Positions 30,498-39,963 of a DNA stretch of 64,000 bases are shown in pieces. The DNA is taken from NCBI RefSeq assembly GCF_000368585.1, contig NZ_KB849556.1, forward strand, positions 79,576 to 143,575, given 5' to 3'. Source of the stretch: Acinetobacter venetianus RAG-1 = CIP 110063. Its GTDB lineage: Bacteria > Pseudomonadota > Gammaproteobacteria > Pseudomonadales > Moraxellaceae. How positions within the stretch are numbered: position 1 is the stretch's first letter; each line of letters starts with the position of its first letter. A model generated the notes under the pieces. That model did not search any database. It had not been told where the DNA came from and saw nothing but the letters and a program-made list of their open reading frames with translations. The position numbers were made by a program, and so were the translations under genes.

Positions 30498-30980
30498 TGA
30501 GCTGGCTCTAGGTTTTTTACGGCGGATATATAGTATTTTTTCAACCTCAGCAATCCGAGTTCCAGACTCATCCACAATATTTAAGGTATAAGTGCGAAAT
30601 ACAGGTTCATGATTCTCTGCGAGTTGCTTAATTTCATTAATCTCAGCAGCACTCAGTTGAATATCTGCATAGACTGTATTTCGGCCTGGAGAAAGGAAGT
30701 TAATCGAGGCACTCTTGTCCCAGACAATATATTTATGACCCAAATGATGCATTAAAATCAGCATATAAAAGGGATCAACCATGGAGTAAAGGCTTCCTCC
30801 AAAATGAGTTCCAACAATATTACGATTCTTTCTTGTGAGTGGCATTTGGACGCGAATGTGGTAATGATCCAAATCAATTGTTTCAATCGAAATACCTGCT
30901 CCACGATAGGGCGAGTAGTGATTGAGGATAAATTTTGAAACAATAGGAATGGTTCGAATCTTTCTGAAAAAATCTTTCAT
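30495..30980 (-). CDS. DUF4442-like hotdog-fold protein (putative thioesterase)
   Basis: Predicted hotdog-fold protein of ~161 residues resembling the DUF4442/YiiD-C group. The segment NIVGTHFGGSLYSMVDP is the hotdog central helix, with the HFGGS motif typical of PaaI/DUF4442 proteins. A second conserved region, IVWDKSASINFLSPG, follows. No membrane or signal segment is present. The ATG at 30980 is preferred to a TTG at 31001; neither has a strong RBS. It is divergent from the alpha/beta hydrolase gene. The substrate is unknown. Confidence 0.75.
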   Translation of the reverse strand: MKDFFRKIRTIPIVSKFILNHYSPYRGAGISIETIDLDHYHIRVQMPLTRKNRNIVGTHFGGSLYSMVDPFYMLILMHHLGHKYIVWDKSASINFLSPGRNTVYADIQLSAAEINEIKQLAENHEPVFRTYTLNIVDESGTRIAEVEKILYIRRKKPRASS

Positions 30981-31092
30981 GGTCAATTTTTTTTCTTGCA
31001 ACTCTATTCATACTCCATAAGTATCACTTTTATTGCACCGCTGGCAATGGTTGTTTCATGAACAGCCGATAGAAAACAAAATGGGAAAAATT

Positions 31093-31965
31093 ATGCAAGC
31101 ACAAGTCAAAACAGTCACAACGTCAGATCAGCAAACACTGTGTGTAAAAACATGGGGAGATGAGAAAAAAACGCCTTTAGTTTTAGTGCATGGCTATCCA
31201 GATAATCAGGAAGTTTGGGAACCAATCATTGAAAAACTAATCAATGATTATTACGTGGTGACTTATGACGTGCGTGGTGCAGGCTTATCTTCAATTCCTA
31301 AGCGTATTAAAGACTATCGTTTGCCACGCTTATCTTTAGACTTACAGGAAGTGGTTGATCAAGTGCTTCCGAATCGTAATTTCCATATGGCAGCCCATGA
31401 TTGGGGTTCTTTGCAGTCATGGGAATCTGCAACTGAGCCTAAGTTAAAAGGTCGTCTATTGTCTTATACAACGATTTCAGGACCGTGTTTAGATCATGCA
31501 TCATTGTATTTGCGTGAGAAATTTAAATCAGCTCCAAGCAATGTGCTGAAAATGCTGACCAAATCATGGTATATCGGTGCTTTCCATTTACCTTTGGTTG
31601 CTCCAACTGTATGGACATTTTTTAGTCCAGAAAAATGGGGCAAGATTTTAAGTGGTTTAGAGAAGAAACAAAACTTACCTTTAAATGCAAATATTGTTGC
31701 CGATGGTAAATATGGAATTAACTTATATCGAGCGAACTTTATTCCATCGCTGACTCAACCACGTCAGCGTTATGCGCAGTGTCCGGTTCAGGCGATTGTA
31801 TTACGTCGTGATGCCTTTGTAAGCCCAGAATACATCACTGAATCCATGCCAAAATGGGTTGAAAAATTTGAATATGTTGAGCTAGATGCAAATCACTGGG
31901 CAGTACTCAGTCAGCCTGAAAAAATTGCCGATTATATTCGCCAATTTATCGTGAAAAATGCATAA
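31093..31965 (+). CDS. Alpha/beta hydrolase (epoxide hydrolase/dehalogenase-like)
   Basis: Cytoplasmic alpha/beta-hydrolase of ~290 residues. It shows the oxyanion motif HGYPDN and the nucleophile elbow AHDWGS. The use of Asp instead of Ser is the mark of the epoxide hydrolase and haloalkane dehalogenase branch. A catalytic His lies in the C-terminal DANHWAV. A helical cap region lies between (~residues 140-210). The ATG at 31093 has GGGA at good spacing; starts further upstream (31081, 31033) would extend into the divergent promoter region. The substrate is not predictable. Confidence 0.82.
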   Translation: MQAQVKTVTTSDQQTLCVKTWGDEKKTPLVLVHGYPDNQEVWEPIIEKLINDYYVVTYDVRGAGLSSIPKRIKDYRLPRLSLDLQEVVDQVLPNRNFHMAAHDWGSLQSWESATEPKLKGRLLSYTTISGPCLDHASLYLREKFKSAPSNVLKMLTKSWYIGAFHLPLVAPTVWTFFSPEKWGKILSGLEKKQNLPLNANIVADGKYGINLYRANFIPSLTQPRQRYAQCPVQAIVLRRDAFVSPEYITESMPKWVEKFEYVELDANHWAVLSQPEKIADYIRQFIVKNA

Positions 31966-32003
31966 ATAAAAATCAACTGACAGCAATCGCAGAATTTAAA
32001 CTC

Positions 32004-32012
32004 TGTTAGAAT
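32004..32012 (+). promoter_or_regulatory. Candidate extended -10 promoter for the antiporter gene
   Basis: TGTTAGAAT (TG-n-TAGAAT) ends about 29 bp upstream of the ATG at 32042. No clear -35 is seen. Confidence 0.35.
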
Positions 32013-32041
32013 GACGCCCTCGTTTCATTTAGTTCAAAGTT

Positions 32042-33406
32042 ATGTTCGCGATTATTGCAGCGGTTGCTGTCATGTTCGGCCTTTCATTGGGGCGAGTTCC
32101 AGTTGTTTTTGCACTTGTAATTGGAGCTTTAACGGGAGGTTTGTTAGCAGGCCTAGGGGTACAAGGTACGTTAGACGCATTTAATAATGGTCTGGGCGGC
32201 GGTGCGCAAATTGCACTTGCTTATGGCGTGCTTGGTGCTTTTGCTTTGGCACTTGCTCGTTCTGGTTTACCTGATTTACTTGCTTATAAATTAGTTAAAA
32301 GTCTTAAAAATGATGCAGATATTCGTGCTCAGAAGAAGGTGAAATTTCTCATTTTTCTTACAGTTGGCGCGGCTGCGGTGGCATCGCAAAATGTCATTCC
32401 AGTACACATTGCATTTATTCCAGTTTTGATTCCACCGTTATTGATTGTTTTCAACCATCTACGTTTAGACCGTAGAGCGATTGCGTGTGTGCTAACTTTT
32501 GGCTTAGTTGCAACGTATATGTTCTTGCCTATGGGATTTGGTGCGATCTTCTTAAATGATATTTTAGCGCACAATATTAACCATTTTGGTCAAAGCTACG
32601 GTTTCCATATCAGCAACGATCAAATTCCTCGAGCAATGTTGATTCCTGTCTCTGGAATGTTCTTGGGGATGTTAACAGCGGTTTTTATTAGCTATCGTAA
32701 GCCGCGAGATTATCAAGACAAAGCATTGCATAACGTTGCTCGTAGCATCGTGGGTGAAATGACACAAGAACAACAAGCACCACAGATTGCAAAGTTCACG
32801 TTATTCATGGCTGCATTTGCGATTCTCGCTACGATTGTTGTACAGCTTTATTCAGACTCAATGATCGTCGCGGGCTTAGTTGGTGTGGCGATCTTGAGTT
32901 GTGCTGGAATCTTTAAATGGAAAGAAGCTGATGATGTGATCGTGACAGGTATGCGCATGATGGCACTGGTTGGTTTTACTATGATTGCTGCCCAAGGTTT
33001 TGCCGCAGTTATTGAAGCAACCAATCAGGTTCCTGAGCTTGTGAAAGCTACAGCTGGCTGGATTGGGGATAGTAAAGCCTTAGCTGCTTTTGTCATGCTT
33101 TTGGTCGGTCTGTTGATCACACTCGGTATTGGTTCTTCATTTTCTACTGTACCGATCTTAGCCATTATGTATGTGCCATTATGTTTGCAGTTTGGTTTTA
33201 GCCCGATGGCAACGATTGCAATCATCGGAACTGCTGCTGCATTGGGTGATGCAGGCTCTCCAGCTTCAGATTCAACTCTTGGACCAACATCGGGTTTGAA
33301 TATGGATGGTCAACATGATCATATGAGGGATAGCGTTGTACCTACCTTTTTGCATTTCAACATACCATTGATCATTTTTGGTTGGATTGCTGCAATGGTT
33401 TTATAA
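32042..33406 (+). CDS. NhaC-like Na+/H+ antiporter family transporter
   Basis: Integral membrane protein of 454 residues with about 11-12 hydrophobic segments. The family marks include the glycine-rich GALTGGLLAGLG loop and the C-terminal GDAGSPASDSTLGPTSGLN motif, shared with YuiF/NhaC-type Na+/H+ antiporters and putative amino acid transporters. No operon partners. It is followed by a clear terminator. Whether it exchanges Na+ or carries an amino acid such as histidine cannot be decided from sequence. Confidence 0.82.
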   Translation: MFAIIAAVAVMFGLSLGRVPVVFALVIGALTGGLLAGLGVQGTLDAFNNGLGGGAQIALAYGVLGAFALALARSGLPDLLAYKLVKSLKNDADIRAQKKVKFLIFLTVGAAAVASQNVIPVHIAFIPVLIPPLLIVFNHLRLDRRAIACVLTFGLVATYMFLPMGFGAIFLNDILAHNINHFGQSYGFHISNDQIPRAMLIPVSGMFLGMLTAVFISYRKPRDYQDKALHNVARSIVGEMTQEQQAPQIAKFTLFMAAFAILATIVVQLYSDSMIVAGLVGVAILSCAGIFKWKEADDVIVTGMRMMALVGFTMIAAQGFAAVIEATNQVPELVKATAGWIGDSKALAAFVMLLVGLLITLGIGSSFSTVPILAIMYVPLCLQFGFSPMATIAIIGTAAALGDAGSPASDSTLGPTSGLNMDGQHDHMRDSVVPTFLHFNIPLIIFGWIAAMVL

Positions 33407-33423
33407 AAATTAAAACTGTATTT

Positions 33424-33448
33424 AGGCTCTATTTATAGAGCCTTTTTT
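33424..33448 (+). terminator. Rho-independent terminator after the antiporter gene
   Basis: AGGCTCTA-TTTA-TAGAGCCT followed by a T-tract, 18 bp after the stop. Confidence 0.9.
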
Positions 33449-33861
33449 ATTGATTGAGAAATACATCACAGAAAAGTGTTTTTTAATAATCTTGATATCA
33501 AAATAAAAATATAGGCATGACATTTTTTGTCTGTTTATTAATCTATTTGTATAATGCTGTCATTTTATTATTTTAAGATTAAATTATATTTTTAAGTATT
33601 TTAAAATGTATTATTTAAAATAACTTTACTATTTTGGTTGGATATTTAAAGTATACAAAAAAGCTAGGTTTTATAGTGATTTAACTTTACTTAATTTGTC
33701 AGAATTATTAATTATTACATAATTTTACAAATATAAATTTATATTATTCAATATTTTATAAAAATAAATAAAATGGTCGGAATTTATGTGTATTGCATAA
33801 TGTAAAAATACATGTCTATTATTATGCACAAGATCAATAATTTGTTAATGAGGTTGTTTAA
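33449..33861. other. AT-rich intergenic region upstream of the ompW-like gene
   Basis: About 410 bp of very A/T-rich DNA without a credible coding frame. An 8-bp inverted repeat TGCATAAT (33794-33801) / ATTATGCA (33821-33828) lies 30-70 bp before the start codon and may be a regulator site or leader hairpin. The length and base composition suggest a heavily regulated or H-NS-bound promoter. Confidence 0.6.
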
Positions 33862-34446
33862 ATGTTAAAGAAAGCGCTCGTTATTGCTTTGCTGGGATTA
33901 TCTTCAACTGCTTTTGCAGGTGGTTTTCAAGTTAAGGTCGGTGCAAGTTTAATTGATCCAACAGCGGATACTACACTTGCTCCAGGTGCAACTGTGAAAG
34001 GGGATCACGAGTTTGCATTTACGCCATCTGTTGAATATTTCTTCGGAGATACTCCTTTTTCTGCTGAGCTATTATTAGCTAATCCAATCAACCATGATGT
34101 ACTTTTAAATGGTGATAAAGTTGCTAGTGTTCGTCAGTTACCACCAACAATTACAGCAAAATATAACTTCAAAAACTCAACTCGTTTTACACCTTATATT
34201 GGTGTAGGTGGTACGGCTTTTATTGCATGGCATGAGAAAGGCGTAGCCGATGATGTGAAAAATACCTACGGTTTTGCTGGTCAGCTTGGTTTCAACTTCC
34301 AGCCAGCAGATGCGAAAAATTGGGGCGTATATATGGATGTTCGTTATGCGGATATCAGTCCTGAAGTGAAGCTTGTAGATGGGACTAAATTTGATTTAGA
34401 TCTTAATCCAGTCGTTTACACACTAGGTTATAGCTACAAATTCTAA
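33862..34446 (+). CDS. OmpW-family outer membrane protein
   Basis: Predicted eight-stranded outer-membrane beta-barrel of 194 residues. It has an 18-residue signal peptide (ending AFA), alternating amphipathic strands and a terminal YSYKF with the C-terminal Phe needed for BAM-mediated insertion. Segments VEYFFGD, TAKYNF and PYIGVGG are typical of OmpW. The family has been linked to transport of small hydrophobic compounds and, in Acinetobacter, iron and carbapenem-related regulation. It is shorter than E. coli OmpW (~212). Confidence 0.85.
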   Translation: MLKKALVIALLGLSSTAFAGGFQVKVGASLIDPTADTTLAPGATVKGDHEFAFTPSVEYFFGDTPFSAELLLANPINHDVLLNGDKVASVRQLPPTITAKYNFKNSTRFTPYIGVGGTAFIAWHEKGVADDVKNTYGFAGQLGFNFQPADAKNWGVYMDVRYADISPEVKLVDGTKFDLDLNPVVYTLGYSYKF

Positions 34447-34466
34447 GCTCAACCTAACCTTAAAGA

Positions 34467-34492
34467 AACCTCACGAAACGTGAGGTTTTTTT
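34467..34492 (+). terminator. Rho-independent terminator after the ompW-like gene
   Basis: AACCTCACG-AAA-CGTGAGGTT followed by seven T residues. Confidence 0.93.
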
Positions 34493-34574
34493 CAATTTAA
34501 ATATAAAAAGAAACAAGGAATCTTCATTTCGTTTTGTATGCTGAAAAGAATGAAAAGTCATTCAGGGAAAAGTG

Positions 34575-34928
34575 ATGCGACAAAAAGTCATTTATTCAGC
34601 CACACTCTTGGTTTCTAGTTTATTGATGTCAAATACGCATGCTGCCAGCTTTTCGTGTAAGGCTGCAAAATTAAAAGCCGAACAGAAAATCTGCTATACG
34701 CTCGTTTTAAATGATGCAGATGTTCGACTTGCGACGACCTATCAGATTGTTTTACATGCTTTACCAATGGGCGGACGTGATGCAGAAAAAGATCAGCAAT
34801 TTAAATGGTTAAAGCAAAGAAATGCTTGTGGTTCGAATACTCAATGTATTCAAAGAGCTTATCAACAGCGTCAGCAACAATTAGATCTGTTGTTACAGGA
34901 ACGCGTACTAAGTCATGGTCCTTTTTGA
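34575..34928 (+). CDS. LprI/DUF1311-like secreted protein
   Basis: Periplasmic protein of 117 residues with a signal peptide (cleavage after THA, ~residue 23). The mature part contains four Cys residues (FSC, ICY, NAC, QCI) and the pattern KWLKQRNACG...CIQRAYQQR. This resembles the LprI/DUF1311 family, some members of which inhibit lysozyme. The ATG at 34575 has AGGG 7 nt upstream. The assignment is by motif resemblance. Confidence 0.7.
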   Translation: MRQKVIYSATLLVSSLLMSNTHAASFSCKAAKLKAEQKICYTLVLNDADVRLATTYQIVLHALPMGGRDAEKDQQFKWLKQRNACGSNTQCIQRAYQQRQQQLDLLLQERVLSHGPF

Positions 34929-34968
34929 TTGATTCGATTGTTAAATGTTAAAAAATAAGCAAACAAGG

Positions 34969-34996
34969 ATTGAAAAATCGTAGAGATACACCATTC
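34969..34996 (+). promoter_or_regulatory. Candidate RpoH (sigma-32) promoter of htpG
   Basis: ATTGAAA (34969-34975), a 13-nt spacer and CACCATTC (34989-34996) closely match the heat-shock consensus CTTGAAA-N13-CCCCATnT. It lies ~45 bp upstream of the htpG ATG, as expected for a heat-shock chaperone. Confidence 0.65.
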
Positions 34997-35040
34997 ATAA
35001 ATCATTCTAATTTGATAAGTCTCAAAATAAGGAGTGATTT

Positions 35041-36960
35041 ATGAGTGAACAAGCATCACAAAATTATAGTTTCCAAGCTGAAGTTGCTCAGTTATTGCAT
35101 TTAGTGACGCATTCTCTCTATTCAAACCCTGAAATTTTCTTACGTGAATTAATCTCAAATGCCTCTGATGCATGTGACAAATTACGTTTTGAAGGAATTA
35201 ATCATCCTGAATATTATGAAAATGATCCTGATTTGCATGTACGGGTAACGCTAGATAAAGACAATAAAACACTCACCATTTCAGATAATGGGATTGGTTT
35301 AAGCCAGCAAGAAGCGATTGATAACCTTGGAACAATTGCAAAATCAGGCACCAAAGACTTTATGTCGAAATTAACAGGTGATCAAAAAGCAGATGCACAA
35401 TTGATTGGTCAGTTTGGTGTAGGTTTTTATTCTGGTTTTATTGTTGCTGACAAAATCACTGTTGAATCTCGTCGTGCGGGTGCAGATGCGGCTGAAGGTG
35501 TACGTTGGATTAGTGGTGGAACTGGTGAGTTTGAAGTCCAAACGATTGATAAAACCACACGTGGAACAGATATCATCCTCCATTTACGCGATGATGCGCT
35601 TGAGTATCTAGAATCGTGGAAAGTGAAGCAGATCATTAATAAATATTCTGACCATATTAGCTTGCCAATTGAAATGCAAAAAGAAGTTTGGCAAGAGGAA
35701 GAGGTTGCTGAGGGTGAAGAACCTAAAGGCGGCCAAATGGTCAAGACTGACGAATGGGAAGCGATTAACTCTGCGAGTGCGTTGTGGACACGCAGTAAAA
35801 ATGAAATCACTGATGAGCAATATATCGAGTTCTACAAGAATTTAAGCCATGATTTTGCTGAGCCTTTGGCGTGGGCGCATAATCGTGTTGAAGGTAGTAC
35901 TGAATATACTCAATTGCTTTATATTCCAAGCCAAGCGAAACAAGATTTGTTTACTCGTGAGGCGAAAGCAGGCATTAAGCTCTATGTGAAGCGTGTCTTC
36001 ATCATGGATGAAGCAGATAACCTCATTCCAAACTATTTACGCTTTGTACAGGGTGTCGTGGATAGCGCTGACTTACCGCTGAACGTGAGCCGTGAATTGC
36101 TACAAGAGAGCCGTGATGTTAAAACGATTCGTGAAGGAAATGCACGCCGTGTTTTAACCTTGATTGATGGTTTAGCTAAATCGGAAGATGAAAAAGACCA
36201 AGAGAAATTCAAAACGTTCTATAGTGAATTTGGTTCAGTGTTGAAAGAAGGCCTAGGTGAAGACTTTGGTAATCGTGAACGTATTTTAAAATTATTACGT
36301 TATGCAACATCTACCAATGATGAGATCACCACATCTTTTGCTGAATATAAAGCGCGCATGAAAGAAGGGCAAAAAGCAATCTATTATGTGACTGCTGATA
36401 GTCTAACTGCTGCGAAGAACTCACCACAACTTGAACTATTCAAGAAAAAAGGTATTGAAGTGCTTTTAATGGCAGACCGAGTTGATGAATGGGCAATGAA
36501 TTTTGTCAATGAATTTGACGGTACGCCATTACAAAACGTGTCAAAAGGTGCGGTTGATTTGGGAGACTTACAAGATGCTGATGAGAAAAAAGCACTTGAA
36601 GAAGCTGCTGAGCAATTCAAACCTGTTGTTGATCGTTTAACCACTTCATTGAAAGATAAAACCAAAGAAGTACGTGTAACCACGCGATTAGTTGATTCAC
36701 CAGCGTGTTTGGTTACGAGTGAAGGTGAGTTATCGCCACAACTAATCCGTATGCTGAAGCAAGCTGGTCAGGCGGTACCAGAAATTAAACCGACTTTGGA
36801 AATCAACCCAGAGCATCCACTGGTGAAAAAATTGGAAAGCTCTGCGCAGTTTGATGATCTTGCAAATGTGATTTTTGATCAAGCTGTGATTGCAGAAGGT
36901 GGTTTGCCCGAAGATCCTGCAGCTTATGTGAAGCGCATTAATAGTTTATTGATGAAATAA
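35041..36960 (+). CDS. htpG: Chaperone protein HtpG (Hsp90 family)
   Basis: ATP-dependent cytosolic chaperone, 639 residues. The N-terminal GHKL ATPase domain has [22 protein letters not shown] and [11 protein letters not shown]. The middle domain includes the catalytic-loop Arg ([12 protein letters not shown]), and the C-terminal dimerisation domain follows. RBS AGGAG is 7 nt upstream. Preceded by a heat-shock-like promoter and followed by a terminator, so monocistronic. Confidence 0.99.
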   Translation: MSEQASQNYSFQAEVAQLLHLVTHSLYSNPEIFLRELISNASDACDKLRFEGINHPEYYENDPDLHVRVTLDKDNKTLTISDNGIGLSQQEAIDNLGTIAKSGTKDFMSKLTGDQKADAQLIGQFGVGFYSGFIVADKITVESRRAGADAAEGVRWISGGTGEFEVQTIDKTTRGTDIILHLRDDALEYLESWKVKQIINKYSDHISLPIEMQKEVWQEEEVAEGEEPKGGQMVKTDEWEAINSASALWTRSKNEITDEQYIEFYKNLSHDFAEPLAWAHNRVEGSTEYTQLLYIPSQAKQDLFTREAKAGIKLYVKRVFIMDEADNLIPNYLRFVQGVVDSADLPLNVSRELLQESRDVKTIREGNARRVLTLIDGLAKSEDEKDQEKFKTFYSEFGSVLKEGLGEDFGNRERILKLLRYATSTNDEITTSFAEYKARMKEGQKAIYYVTADSLTAAKNSPQLELFKKKGIEVLLMADRVDEWAMNFVNEFDGTPLQNVSKGAVDLGDLQDADEKKALEEAAEQFKPVVDRLTTSLKDKTKEVRVTTRLVDSPACLVTSEGELSPQLIRMLKQAGQAVPEIKPTLEINPEHPLVKKLESSAQFDDLANVIFDQAVIAEGGLPEDPAAYVKRINSLLMK

Positions 36961-36966
36961 ATGATT

Positions 36967-36996
36967 AAAAAAACCTCTGATTCGTCAGAGGTTTTT
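36967..36996 (+). terminator. Rho-independent terminator after htpG (TTCG tetraloop)
   Basis: AAACCTCTGA-TTCG-TCAGAGGTTT followed by T residues, 7 bp after the htpG stop. It may also end the convergent gene at 37043. Confidence 0.95.
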
Positions 36997-37042
36997 CTTA
37001 TGGATAAATGTAAAGTTATCCACAGTTTCGTTGCTTATTTCA

Positions 37043-38173
37043 TCAGAACAATGTTTCTAAGCGGACAAATGTACTCACATAATGATTCCGATCTTCTCGG
37101 TGATCATTGAAATAATTTAAATCGCCTTGAACAAAAAACCATTCACGCCAAAGCGGTTGTCTCCAAGAAACAAAAGGCCCCCAACTGTTTAAGCGCAGGT
37201 CATTATTGTTGTAATAACCACCTGTATAGATACCATAGTTAAATTTGTTGTTGGCAAAGAATTGGTGCTGACGAAATATTCGGTTATCCCATCGTAAGTC
37301 ATCATCTTGATCATCTGCATAGGTGAGGCTGAGTTGATCTGATAAAAAGGGTTCATTCGGACGAGCATGGATGAGTTCTAAATTGGTTCTAAGATAGTTT
37401 TCGCTTTGGCTGCCATAGCGATAGATTTGCTCAGCATTAAAACGGAAATCATTTTCTAAATCCCAATATTTTTTCGCGCGTAAGCGTAAGTAAATGTCAT
37501 CCCCTGAACGTATACCGATATCTGCATCTGTTTCAAACGGAAGTTTTTTCGAAAAGTTCGACCAGCGTAATGCAATGGATCCATTGTTATCACGTGTTTG
37601 TTTTGAATCAAATTTTTTGTCTGGGTCCTGATTTGGTTGGGTGTTAGTATTGGCAATATTATTATCAAATTCATCATCTAGTGAATCATCACCGAAGACT
37701 AAGCTAAATCTTTTCTCTAATGTGGGAAGCTTAATTTTTCCTCGAATACGAGGTTTGACTTCATATCCATCATATTCGTTCCAATAGTTATCCAACATAA
37801 AACGAATCGTTGCAGAAGCAGGTTTGTCAGGATCAACATCGCCAAACCAATCATCAATTTTCACAGAAGTGCGATCTGCCCAATTGCGAATATCTCGCTG
37901 TTTTCGATCTACCCAAGTTTTCTCCTCAGTCTCAGACATTGGCGGTACATTAGGTTGATTAGATTGTTCAGGGAGTATCGTTGGGGTTGCATCAACCCAT
38001 TTGGGAATATAGTTCAGAACGCTTTCAGAGCTTTTATTCTGCGTCTCTTGAGTATCATTTTGCGAATCAGGAGTGGTTTCATCAGCAGCGTAAGTCACAT
38101 TAATTGACCCAAGCGAAAGTGCCAAAATGCTGTAAAAAAGATGAGCAGGTACCGTTTTTTGGAAAATATTCAT
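37043..38173 (-). CDS. Unrecognised exported protein, probable outer-membrane barrel
   Basis: Not recognised. From the ATG at 38173 the 376-residue product has a signal peptide (~residues 1-29, ending TYAA), then an acidic, Asn/Gln/Ser-rich region. The C-terminal two thirds are built of amphipathic strands rich in aromatic and charged residues (DDIYLRLRAKKYWDLE, NYGIYTGGYYNNNDLR), and the protein ends in RLETLF with a terminal Phe, as in BAM substrates. An upstream in-frame start (38260) would bury the signal peptide and is rejected. The next gene ends 177 bp away on the same strand; cotranscription is uncertain. Confidence 0.75.
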   Translation of the reverse strand: MNIFQKTVPAHLFYSILALSLGSINVTYAADETTPDSQNDTQETQNKSSESVLNYIPKWVDATPTILPEQSNQPNVPPMSETEEKTWVDRKQRDIRNWADRTSVKIDDWFGDVDPDKPASATIRFMLDNYWNEYDGYEVKPRIRGKIKLPTLEKRFSLVFGDDSLDDEFDNNIANTNTQPNQDPDKKFDSKQTRDNNGSIALRWSNFSKKLPFETDADIGIRSGDDIYLRLRAKKYWDLENDFRFNAEQIYRYGSQSENYLRTNLELIHARPNEPFLSDQLSLTYADDQDDDLRWDNRIFRQHQFFANNKFNYGIYTGGYYNNNDLRLNSWGPFVSWRQPLWREWFFVQGDLNYFNDHREDRNHYVSTFVRLETLF

Positions 38174-38350
38174 AATGAAAACTTTTATATTGTTCTTAGT
38201 ATCAATTTTGATTATTTCATCAATAAAATCAATACCAAGACACAAAAAGCAGCAATTCATTCATTTGGGTTTACAAGAAAAATGTATTCGCCAAAAAAGA
38301 AAAGTCATCAGCAAAATTTTGATGATGACTTACGTATTATATTAAGTAGA

Positions 38351-39766
38351 TCATGATAGATCTGAATTTTCTAAAGCTTGATATAAATCATTGACGGAAA
38401 TAGGTTGAGCAAGGCTGCTAATCACTTGACGAATTAATTGCCATGTATAGCCATCAGTACGATCAAGCAATAGGTAAGGATAAGCTTGATCTTCGGCAGA
38501 TAACTTAATCCGTTCTGCACCATGGATGACACGAATCTTTTGATGCTCTTTGAGTAAAATAACAGGAGTTAAAAAGTTCGCTGCTGTTTCCTCAAAAGGA
38601 ATAAACTTTTTCGTGTTAATAAATGATACTGGAATATATGGGTACGCTTCTTCATTTCGTTGCCAAACTTGTGCACCGTTCATAATGCATTCATTAAAAA
38701 GTGTTTCATGCTGGTGATAAAACTTTTTAAATGTCGTCCAAGTGGTTTGATGAATTGAGCTTGTTCTAGTATGACGTTGGTCTGTATATGCTTGTAGCAC
38801 TGTAATCGCATAGTCGACACTATGCGTACCAATTAGAACCACATAATGTGAAAACTGACCTTGTTCGTAAAGTTGTTCCGCAATGAAAATTTGAGCGGTT
38901 CCCCAGTGCGGTTGCTCATCATTTTCTGCTTTTAAATAGAGCCAATCAATTTTGATATTTTGATTAATTTCATCATGTAGCTCTACACGATACAAGGATG
39001 GGTATAATTTAGGATCTACGCGCTCTAGGCGGCATAATAAGCCATCTAAATTAAAATCTTTGAGTGCAACAGGCTTCGCTTTATTAATATTTGCAACAGA
39101 AGGTGAGTTTTGTCTAAAGCTTGGTCTAGGACGTGTTGCCGTGACTGTACTTGAATTACTCGAAGGCGTTACAGGTTGAATTTTTTCTTGAATAATCGCT
39201 TCGAGTTGTGACTCAAAGTTTGCAGTTTCTTTACGTAATAATGAGAGTTGTTCTTGAGCAGAAAGCGTTGTCGGCATTTCGTTGTGAGCTTCTAAAACTG
39301 GAATGATGGTTTTTAATTCCTCATCAGTTCGAATAAATTCACGACTATGCTTTTTTAACCATTCAAGCGCTTCTTGAGTTGAGGTCATCCATGGACTTTT
39401 TAAGAATGATAATGATGGACGAATGACCCATATTTGCCAATGCTGTGATTGACGTAGAGCAGCCCAACCCATATCTGCTGAAGCAAATAAGGCACTTTCA
39501 ACTTTTCCCATAAAATTATAGGTTCCTCGATAGGTCATTGAGAAACCATAATCTTCCAAATCTTGTTTTGAAAATTCTTCTTGTTGCATAAATTCTTTAA
39601 AAGCCGTTAGTTCATCCTGAAACAGTGGGTCATTGCATGACGCACAGATATCTTTGATTCGTTGTTTCGATTTTGCAATTTCAAAAAGTGAAGCTTTATT
39701 ATCATTGAGGCCAACGATCAAATGTTTGAGCTCGTCAACCAATAGTGCTTTCTCTAATACGTCCAT
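38351..39766 (-). CDS. Unrecognised 471-residue cytoplasmic protein
   Basis: Not recognised. It has no signal peptide or membrane segment. The N-terminal ~200 residues look helical with charged segments. A Ser/Thr/Pro-rich linker (~residues 203-230) leads to a C-terminal domain of ~230 residues. Near its end, PVILLKEHQKIRVIHGAERI slightly recalls ParB-type loops, in which a Gly follows a beta strand, but the likeness is too weak for assignment. It follows a 61-codon gene with an 11-bp gap, so the two are probably one operon. A CRP-like site lies upstream of that operon. Confidence 0.75.
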   Translation of the reverse strand: MDVLEKALLVDELKHLIVGLNDNKASLFEIAKSKQRIKDICASCNDPLFQDELTAFKEFMQQEEFSKQDLEDYGFSMTYRGTYNFMGKVESALFASADMGWAALRQSQHWQIWVIRPSLSFLKSPWMTSTQEALEWLKKHSREFIRTDEELKTIIPVLEAHNEMPTTLSAQEQLSLLRKETANFESQLEAIIQEKIQPVTPSSNSSTVTATRPRPSFRQNSPSVANINKAKPVALKDFNLDGLLCRLERVDPKLYPSLYRVELHDEINQNIKIDWLYLKAENDEQPHWGTAQIFIAEQLYEQGQFSHYVVLIGTHSVDYAITVLQAYTDQRHTRTSSIHQTTWTTFKKFYHQHETLFNECIMNGAQVWQRNEEAYPYIPVSFINTKKFIPFEETAANFLTPVILLKEHQKIRVIHGAERIKLSAEDQAYPYLLLDRTDGYTWQLIRQVISSLAQPISVNDLYQALENSDLS

Positions 39767-39777
39767 TGCCTGTTTCC

Positions 39778-39963
39778 TTAGAGATAGGCTTGAGCCTGTT
39801 TTAAATAATGAATCAGTACTACATTTACAGCATTTTCGAGCAATTTATATTCAGTTGTAGTCGTCAGAGTATGCTGATGCGCTAATGCTACAAGCTGTTT
39901 TATACAAATATGTTCAGGCTGAACTTGACCACTCAATAAGGCTTGTAACTCTTGCATTTCCAT
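39778..39963 (-). CDS. Unrecognised small protein, first gene of the two-gene operon
   Basis: A 61-residue helical protein without a signal peptide, Leu/Ala/Gln-rich and ending HYLKQAQAYL. Close spacing (11 bp) to the 471-residue gene on the same strand and the preceding regulatory palindrome argue that it is real. There are ATGs at codons 1 and 3; the second has GGA at short spacing. Function unknown; it might be a partner subunit of the downstream protein. Confidence 0.6.
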   Translation of the reverse strand: MEMQELQALLSGQVQPEHICIKQLVALAHQHTLTTTTEYKLLENAVNVVLIHYLKQAQAYL

